64,000 bases of DNA from Shimia gijangensis (lineage in GTDB: Bacteria > Pseudomonadota > Alphaproteobacteria > Rhodobacterales > Rhodobacteraceae), in NCBI RefSeq assembly GCF_900142085.1, contig NZ_FQZQ01000008.1:62001-126000 (forward strand). The letters are read 5' to 3'. Made by a program: the position numbers and the translations under genes. Of the stretch, positions 58,538 to 64,000 are shown piece after piece (position 1 is the stretch's first letter; the number at the start of each line of letters is the position of its first letter). Below the pieces are notes generated by a model. The model did no database searches, was not told where the DNA came from, and was given only the letters and a program-made list of their open reading frames with translations.

Positions 58538-59212
58538 TCAAAGCGAAGAAGGCGTGCGTGCACAGGCATCTATTCCAGCGGCACAGAAACTGACCAATTC
58601 ATCCAAATGGCTGGCGACGTCTGGCCTTGGGTCACCCAGAGAATGCACCCGCCAGCGCGATGTGATCAGCGCCAGCATGGCTGAAACAGAATATACGAAC
58701 CCCGCGGCAATGGTCTGGCGCGGAGTGTTTGGGTAAAGAGCGCAAATTGCGTCGATGAAGTGCCCCGCGGTCGGATCAAAGCATTGTGTTGCAAGATCAT
58801 TCCAACGCTGATCTGCCGACACAAAAGCGACCAGCCGGGCATAGGCCAGCCATTGGGCACCTCCGGTTTCGGCTTTGCTGAGGTAGGGGGCAAAGAAACA
58901 GTCCAAAATCGCTGTGAGGCTCAGCGGCCCAAGGTCACGTCGTTTGTCCAGCGCCCTCAGGCGGGACTGTGATAACTCATCGGCACGGCGGGCGATGATG
59001 CGGGCAAACAAGTCTTCCTTGCTGCCCCCATGGTGTGTGACCAATCCCACATGAACGCCTGCCAGTTTAGCGATGTCGCGCATTGAGGCCCCATCGAATC
59101 CCCTTTTGGCAAAAACCTGTTCCGCGGCGTCCCAAATACGCGCACGCGTCGCCAGTGACCGTTGCGACGGTGCCCTTTGGCGTTGTTTTTCTTGAAGAAT
59201 ACCAGACGTCAT
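58538..59212 (-). CDS. TetR-family transcriptional regulator
   Basis: A 224-residue repressor with a TetR-type helix-turn-helix at about residues 25-70 (RIWDAAEQVFAKRGFDGASM, IAKLAGVHVGLVTHHGGSKE) and a helical ligand domain. It is divergent from the monooxygenase operon; a perfect palindrome lies in the 63-bp gap, the expected operator. The sulfatase gene follows it on the same strand. The effector is unknown but is probably the substrate of the operon. Confidence 0.9.
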   Translation of the reverse strand: MTSGILQEKQRQRAPSQRSLATRARIWDAAEQVFAKRGFDGASMRDIAKLAGVHVGLVTHHGGSKEDLFARIIARRADELSQSRLRALDKRRDLGPLSLTAILDCFFAPYLSKAETGGAQWLAYARLVAFVSADQRWNDLATQCFDPTAGHFIDAICALYPNTPRQTIAAGFVYSVSAMLALITSRWRVHSLGDPRPDVASHLDELVSFCAAGIDACARTPSSL

Positions 59213-59231
59213 AAAAACATCTTGCCTTATT

Positions 59232-59247
59232 TTGTACGGATGTACAA
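59232..59247. promoter_or_regulatory. TetR operator in monooxygenase promoter
   Basis: TTGTAC-GGAT-GTACAA, a perfect 6-bp inverted repeat in the 63-bp divergent gap. A possible -10 (TACAAT, 59243-59248) overlaps its right arm, so binding would repress the forward operon, and given the short gap also the regulator gene. Confidence 0.85.
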
Positions 59248-59275
59248 TCTAATTAGAGGTGCCGGGGGAGTGTGC

Positions 59276-60595
59276 ATGACGGAAGGAAACGCGAAGTACG
59301 CCTTGATCGGGGCGGGTCCGATGGGGCTTGCTGCGGCGAAGGTGCTGAAAGAGCAGGGCATCGCCTTTCAGGGGTTCGAATTGCACTCAGACGTGGGCGG
59401 GTTGTGGGACATCGATGCGCCCCTGTCGACCATGTATGAAACTGCGCATCTGATTTCATCCAAGACGATGACCGAGTTTGCTGCTTTCCCAATGGACGAT
59501 GACGTTGCGGAATACCCGTCTCACCGGGATCTGACCGGGTACTTCCGCGACTTTGCTGACCACTTTGACCTGCGAGATCAGTATAAGTTCAATGCCGAAG
59601 TGACCAAGCTGGATGCGCTTGGTGCATCTGGCGACGGTTGGCGTGTCAGTTGGAAAGACAAGGAAGGCATACATGACGGCATCTATGCCGGTGTTCTGAT
59701 CGCCAATGGTACCTTGTCCGAGCCCAATATGCCCAGCTTCAAAGGTGATTTTGCAGGGGAACTGATCCACGCCTGTCAGTATCGTTACCCCTCGCAATTT
59801 GATGGCAAGCGTGTGTTGGTGATCGGCGCGGGCAATTCAGGCTGCGACATTGCCGTGGATGCCATCCATCACGGGGTGTCTTGTGATCTGTCGATGCGGC
59901 GGGGGTATTACTTTGTGCCCAAATACGTTTTTGGCAAACCCGCAGACACTATGGGCGGGGCGATCAAAATGCCGATGTGGCTCAAACGCAAAGTCGATGG
60001 GTTTTTGCTGAAGTGGTTTGTGGGCAGGCCCGAGAAATATGGTTTCCCCAAGCCAGATTACAAACTCTACGAAAGCCATCCAGTGGTGAATTCGCTGGTT
60101 CTGTATCACGCGGGCCATGGCGATCTGAAAATTCAGCCGGATGTTGATCGCTTTGACGGTCAAACTGTGCATTTTGTCGATGGCACGCAGGCGGATTACG
60201 ACATGATCCTCGCGGCAACCGGATACAAACTGAACTATCCCTTTATTGATCAAGGAGAGCTGAACTGGCAGGGGGATGCCCCACATCTCTTTCTGAACGC
60301 CATGCATCCTGATCGAGACGATGTGTTTGTGTTGGGGATGATTGAGGCCACAGGTCTGGGCTGGCAAGGTCGCCATGAACAAGCCGAATTGGTGGCGCGC
60401 TATATCGCGGGGCTTCGTGATGGCAACCCTGAGGCAGCAGCACTAAGGGCTGAAAAATCGCGGGGGTTTGCACGTGCAACTGGTGGCATGAACTACCTTA
60501 ACCTTGCGCGGATGGCATATTACGTCGACAAAGTTACCTATCGCGGCGCGGTCACCAAATGGATCTCGCGCCTGCAAAAAGGAGCGCGCAGATGA
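59276..60595 (+). CDS. Flavin-containing monooxygenase (class B)
   Basis: A 439-residue NADPH-dependent monooxygenase. FAD-binding GAGPMG lies at residues 12-17, the FMO signature F-x-G-x3-H-x3-Y reads FAGELIHACQY, the NADPH site is VLVIGAGNSGCD and the late motif is ILAATGYKLNYPF. This group oxygenates N or S atoms or performs Baeyer-Villiger reactions. ATG 59276 has GGGGGAG 5 nt upstream. First gene of a four-gene operon with 4-nt overlaps throughout; substrate unknown. Confidence 0.92.
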   Translation: MTEGNAKYALIGAGPMGLAAAKVLKEQGIAFQGFELHSDVGGLWDIDAPLSTMYETAHLISSKTMTEFAAFPMDDDVAEYPSHRDLTGYFRDFADHFDLRDQYKFNAEVTKLDALGASGDGWRVSWKDKEGIHDGIYAGVLIANGTLSEPNMPSFKGDFAGELIHACQYRYPSQFDGKRVLVIGAGNSGCDIAVDAIHHGVSCDLSMRRGYYFVPKYVFGKPADTMGGAIKMPMWLKRKVDGFLLKWFVGRPEKYGFPKPDYKLYESHPVVNSLVLYHAGHGDLKIQPDVDRFDGQTVHFVDGTQADYDMILAATGYKLNYPFIDQGELNWQGDAPHLFLNAMHPDRDDVFVLGMIEATGLGWQGRHEQAELVARYIAGLRDGNPEAAALRAEKSRGFARATGGMNYLNLARMAYYVDKVTYRGAVTKWISRLQKGARR

Positions 60596-61494
60596 ACAGC
60601 CTTGATGATGTTGTCCTGAATTTCAGCCCTGGATCGTTGCATATTCTGAATGCAATCCTGGCCGTTGTGATGTTTTCCATCGCCATTGATCTGAAGCCGG
60701 ACGACTTTCGCCGGCTGACCAAAGCGCCCAAACCCTTGCTGACGGGCCTGTTTTCGCAATTTCTGGTTTTGCCAGCCATGACATTTGGCTTTGTGTTGCT
60801 GGTTCAGCCGCAACCTTCAATTGCCATGGGACTGATGCTAGTGGCAGCGTGTCCCGGTGGCAATATTTCCAACTTCATCACCCACCGGGCCGGGGGAAAT
60901 GCGGCGCTGTCTGTGTCGATGACTGCGATCGCTACGGTGGGTGCGATCCTGCTGACCCCTCTTAACATCGGGTTTTGGGGCAGCATGTACGGCCCCACGC
61001 GTGAGATTTTGCGCAGCACGCATATTGATCCGGTGTCGGTCGCCATCACAGTTGGCTTCATGCTGGTTCTGCCTCTGTTGCTTGGCATTACATTGAACGT
61101 GAAGCGCCCGGATATCACCGCGCGATGGCGCACCCGCCTGCAATGGTTGTCTATGGGCATTTTCTTTGCCTTCATCATCATTGCTCTGGCGGCAAATTGG
61201 GGCCTGTTCCAAAGTTACGCCGCTATGGTTGCGGGACTGGTCATTGCCCATAATGCGCTGGCGTTAAGCGCGGGCTATACCACCGCTACTTTGGCGGGGC
61301 TTTCCCCGTTCAACCGCCGTGCTATCACCATTGAAACCGGCATCCAGAACTCGGGCCTTGGTCTCGTGTTGATATTCGGGTTTTTCCACGGGCTGGGTGG
61401 AATGGCTGTCGTTGCAGCGTTCTGGGGGATCTGGCACGCGCTTTCCGGAATTGTTTTGGCTGCAATCCTGAACCGAACCAAGGCTGAACGGTGA
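60592..61494 (+). CDS. Bile acid:sodium symporter (BASS) family transporter
   Basis: A 300-residue membrane protein with about 9-10 helices, of the BASS/ASBT-like family that imports organic anions (bile salts, pyruvate, others) with Na+. Supporting segments are LVAACPGGNISNFITHRAGG (family crossover motif), MFSIAIDLKPDDFRRL and ITIETGIQNSGLGLVLIF. It overlaps the monooxygenase stop by 4 nt (ATGA), so it probably imports the operon's substrate or a related acid. Confidence 0.92.
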   Translation: MNSLDDVVLNFSPGSLHILNAILAVVMFSIAIDLKPDDFRRLTKAPKPLLTGLFSQFLVLPAMTFGFVLLVQPQPSIAMGLMLVAACPGGNISNFITHRAGGNAALSVSMTAIATVGAILLTPLNIGFWGSMYGPTREILRSTHIDPVSVAITVGFMLVLPLLLGITLNVKRPDITARWRTRLQWLSMGIFFAFIIIALAANWGLFQSYAAMVAGLVIAHNALALSAGYTTATLAGLSPFNRRAITIETGIQNSGLGLVLIFGFFHGLGGMAVVAAFWGIWHALSGIVLAAILNRTKAER

Positions 61495-62429
61495 CGCGTA
61501 TCCTGATCACCGGGGCGGCGGGGATGATCGGCAGCGCATTGCTGCAAGAGCTTGCTGGCAGCGATCATGAGGTCATTGCAACCAGCCTGCACACCCCGGC
61601 GTCCTTGGCTGAAGGCGTTCAGTTTCATCACATGGATGTCACAGGGGATGATCCAATGCGGGTGATCTCTGAGTTGAGGCCCGAGGTGATTGTGCATCTC
61701 GCCTCAATCGTCACGCCGCCCAAAGGATCCACCCGCTCGTTGGAGTATGATGTTGATGTGGGGGGCACCCAAAAGGTGCTGCGCGCTGCTTTGGCTGCTG
61801 GAACCCGGCGGATTGTGGTGACGTCCTCGGGGGCCGCCTATGGCTATCACGCAGATAATCCTGTGCCTTTGAAAGAGGCCGACCCCCTACGAGGCAACAC
61901 TGAGTTTGCCTATAGCCACCCCAAGCGTCTGGTCGAAGACATGCTGTCCGAAGCCCGTCAGACCGCACCACAACTGGAACAGGTCATTCTGCGCGTTGGC
62001 ACAGTTTTGGGGCAGGGCACTGAAAATCAGATCACCGCCCTGTTTCACCGGCCACGGATGTTGGCTGTGCGGGGAAGCGAAAGCCCGTTTGTCTTCATTT
62101 GGACGCGTGACCTTGCGCGCATTCTGAAACGCGCGGCCACCGATGGTCCGGCGGGGATATTTAATGTTGCGGGCGACGGTGCGCTGGGCGTGAGTGACCT
62201 CGCCAAACTTCTGGGCAAACCAGTGTTACGCCTGCCAGCGTGGGCGCTAAAGGCAGCCCTTGGCATTGCCAGGCCTTTGGGTCTCAGTCGCTATGGACCC
62301 GAACAGGTCCGGTTCCTGCAATATCGCCCGGTGCTGGCCAATGACGCACTGAAACAGGAATTTGGATATACGCCATCAAAAACCAGCGCCGAAGTGTTTG
62401 ATGTCTGGCGGCGCGGGGCAGGGTTATGA
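61491..62429 (+). CDS. NAD-dependent epimerase/dehydratase family protein (extended SDR)
   Basis: A 312-residue extended short-chain dehydrogenase: GAAGMIG nucleotide-binding loop at residues 8-14, HLASIVTPP, TSSGAAYG and the catalytic Y-x3-K as YSHPK. GTG 61491 overlaps the transporter stop (GTGA). In this family it could act as a sugar epimerase or as a 3-beta-hydroxysteroid-type dehydrogenase; the context favours a small hydrophobic substrate, but this is inference. Confidence 0.87.
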   Translation: MTRILITGAAGMIGSALLQELAGSDHEVIATSLHTPASLAEGVQFHHMDVTGDDPMRVISELRPEVIVHLASIVTPPKGSTRSLEYDVDVGGTQKVLRAALAAGTRRIVVTSSGAAYGYHADNPVPLKEADPLRGNTEFAYSHPKRLVEDMLSEARQTAPQLEQVILRVGTVLGQGTENQITALFHRPRMLAVRGSESPFVFIWTRDLARILKRAATDGPAGIFNVAGDGALGVSDLAKLLGKPVLRLPAWALKAALGIARPLGLSRYGPEQVRFLQYRPVLANDALKQEFGYTPSKTSAEVFDVWRRGAGL

Positions 62430-63181
62430 AAACCGCCGTGATCTCCGGGGGAAATGGGGGGCTTGGACGTGCCCTTGCGTCCGGTTTGCAAGCGGACGGC
62501 TGGCATACGGTGCTTTTAGACCTTAGCATTGAGGGGCTGCAGGCCTCGGATCAGCAAACGCCGATCGCCTGTGATCTGACTGATCCAGACCAGCATAGTG
62601 CGGCATTGACACAAATCCTGTCCGAGCGTCCCACTGTGGACCTGGTGATCTACAATGCCGGTATCACCCAGATTGGCGCGACCGCCGAGCTCACGGAAGC
62701 CACGTTGCGCAAGGTTTTTGAGGTCAACTTCTTTGCCGCAACCAATATGGCGCGGGCCTTTATCGCCCCTCTGCGGGCCTCCAAAGGCACCCATCTGGCG
62801 ATGTCTTCTGTGGCCGGATTTTCGCCGCTTTATCAACGTGCAGCCTATGCCGCCTCAAAACACGCGCTTGAGGGGTATTTTTCGTCCCTGCGCTCGGAAG
62901 AGGCTGAATATGGCGTCAAAACCCTGATCGCCGCTCCTTCGTTTGTCGCCACAAACACGGATGAGACGTGGCAGCCTGACGGAACCGGCCGGCCGGGTGC
63001 AGCCAAAGACGGTATTGATCACATGTCACCTGACGAGGCCGCCACCATTATCCTGCAAGGCGTTCAGCGCGAAACGCCCTTTATTCCAGTTGGTCGGATC
63101 GCGCGTCTAAGCCATCTGATCCACCGGGTCAGCCCGCGTTTGTTCCAACGTCTTATGGAAAAGAACATCAAGGGCCACTGA
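62426..63181 (+). CDS. Short-chain dehydrogenase/reductase (classical SDR)
   Basis: A 251-residue classical SDR: cofactor loop SGGNGGLGRAL (TGxxxGxG type), NAG in VIYNAGITQIG, and the S-Y-K triad as MSSVAG...YAASK. ATG 62426 overlaps the preceding gene by 4 nt. It oxidises or reduces an alcohol/ketone with NAD(P). It is the last gene of the TetR-controlled operon; the next gene is on the other strand. Confidence 0.92.
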   Translation: MKTAVISGGNGGLGRALASGLQADGWHTVLLDLSIEGLQASDQQTPIACDLTDPDQHSAALTQILSERPTVDLVIYNAGITQIGATAELTEATLRKVFEVNFFAATNMARAFIAPLRASKGTHLAMSSVAGFSPLYQRAAYAASKHALEGYFSSLRSEEAEYGVKTLIAAPSFVATNTDETWQPDGTGRPGAAKDGIDHMSPDEAATIILQGVQRETPFIPVGRIARLSHLIHRVSPRLFQRLMEKNIKGH

Positions 63182-63262
63182 CACCCGACTTCCAAATGGC
63201 GGCAAGTATTGCGGGGTGAGCGTTGAAAATCTTCGCATTTTCAACGTGAGGGGTAGCGTCCC

Positions 63263-64000
63263 TTATTTTGCTTTGGGCAGAACCGGGGCTGATCGTTCCA
63301 AAGACAGTTCAGCATCCGAAAACTTCCACGGTCCCCGCACACCCGGCACCCCTTCGGGATCAATGCGCATGCCACGGGCAATCACTTGCGGATCCTCAAA
63401 TACCTGACCAACCGAGTTGATTGGTCCTGCAGGCACGGTCGCGGCCTCAAGCGCGGCAAGCAGATCGTCAGAAGTCCATTCCTTCAACGACCTTTCCAGC
63501 TCCTTGGTCAGAGCCTCCCGGTTCTCGACCCGCAATTGATTGCTGGCATATCCCGGTTCCACAGCCAGATCCGGTCTTTTCAGAACCCCGCAGAACCGCT
63601 GGAACTGTCCGTCATTGCCTACCGCAACAATGATATGCCCATCGGCGGTTGCAATGACCTGATAAGGGGTGATGTTGGGATGCGCGTTGCCCTTGCGATT
63701 GGGGCTGTCGCCTGTCGCCAGATAATTCATTGCCTGATTGGCCAACATTGCCGTGGCACAATCCAAAAGGGACATGTCGATATGCTGGCCACGCCCGGTT
63801 TGGTGACGCTGTTGGACAGCTGCCAGAATGCCAATGGTGCCATAAAGCCCGGTCACGATATCTGTCACTGCAACACCAACTTTTTGCGGCTGGCGCTCAG
63901 GTTCTCCGGTGATCGACATCAAACCGGCCATGCCTTGAATCAAGAAATCATAGCCCGCACGTTTGGCATAGGGCCCATCCTGCCCAAACCCTGTGATCGA
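63263..64000 (-). CDS. Class III CoA-transferase (CaiB/BaiF family), partial
   Basis: The gene continues past the window end, so the N-terminal part is missing. The visible 246 codons show FGQDGPYAKRAGYDFLIQG, GRGQHIDMSLLDC with the catalytic Asp (SLLD) that carries CoA, and NITPYQVIATADGHIIVAVG. This family moves CoA between carboxylic acids (formyl-CoA, carnitine, bile acid, others). It is convergent with the monooxygenase operon; whether it belongs to the same pathway is open. Confidence 0.92.
   Translation of the reverse strand, partial: SITGFGQDGPYAKRAGYDFLIQGMAGLMSITGEPERQPQKVGVAVTDIVTGLYGTIGILAAVQQRHQTGRGQHIDMSLLDCATAMLANQAMNYLATGDSPNRKGNAHPNITPYQVIATADGHIIVAVGNDGQFQRFCGVLKRPDLAVEPGYASNQLRVENREALTKELERSLKEWTSDDLLAALEAATVPAGPINSVGQVFEDPQVIARGMRIDPEGVPGVRGPWKFSDAELSLERSAPVLPKAK

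Noticed and set aside
1-64000. CRISPR arrays, prophage, transposons, rRNA
   Set aside because: No regularly spaced repeats, phage structural genes, transposase domains or rRNA sequence were found on either strand.

Overview
The window reads as chromosomal DNA of a marine Roseobacter-group alphaproteobacterium (Rhodobacteraceae/Rhodobacterales). I infer this from the dnaG-rpoD, riboflavin and rpoH gene families, several small proteins of a type I associate with this family, a tRNA-His without G-1 and with A73 (an alphaproteobacterial trait), and an SOS box of the alphaproteobacterial GTTC-N7-GTTC type. Coding density is high. I found no insertion sequence, prophage, CRISPR array or rRNA. Both ends are cut inside genes: sarcosine oxidase alpha on the left and a class III CoA-transferase on the right.

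Layout. 1-5.3 kb: end of the sarcosine oxidase operon (soxA', soxG), a small secreted protein, then dnaG and rpoD. 5.3-8.7 kb: a HlyU-like protein, a malate/lactate dehydrogenase family enzyme, a secreted protein, a haloalkane dehalogenase and a YjbQ protein. 8.9-19.9 kb: nrdR-ribD, then ribE, ribB (fused to a decayed GTP cyclohydrolase II domain), ribH and nusB. Inserted in this riboflavin region are a reverse-strand capsule block (kpsS, an outer-membrane export lipoprotein, kpsC), a proline racemase family enzyme and a Nudix CoA pyrophosphatase. 20-28.5 kb: GNAT enzymes, an ArsR-SRPBCC pair under two palindromic operators, an iodotyrosine-deiodinase-like flavoprotein, an ACT protein, an M20 amidohydrolase facing an MttB-family methyltransferase, SOS-controlled mmcB, and small proteins. 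28.5-32.8 kb: tRNA-His, rluD head-to-head with a membrane protein, rpoH, an orphan capsule-like protein, a DksA/TraR zinc finger and a RidA protein. 32.9-41.2 kb: pepF, a lysophospholipase-like hydrolase with an SCP2 protein, a TPR protein, a SUV3-like helicase, an S4 protein, fdxA and carD. 41.3-49.3 kb: cobS/cobT, a KefB-type antiporter, an Lrp regulator opposite hppD, a VOC protein and two tandem acyltransferase paralogues. 49.3-56.8 kb: a large membrane protein resembling a PilM/GspL-PilP/GspC fusion, a SIMPL protein, metY, a CatB-type acetyltransferase, a glycosyltransferase-like protein and a secreted protein. 56.8-64 kb: sulfatase and TetR regulator divergent from a four-gene operon (flavin monooxygenase, BASS transporter, two NAD-binding enzymes), then the CoA-transferase.

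How it fits together. Most of the window is housekeeping: replication and transcription factors, riboflavin and cobalamin steps, and tyrosine breakdown. The parts most worth following up are the TetR-controlled monooxygenase/transporter/sulfatase block, the deiodinase-like enzyme with its full predicted substrate triad, the possible PilM-PilP fusion, and the short promoter-hairpin-terminator unit in front of carD.
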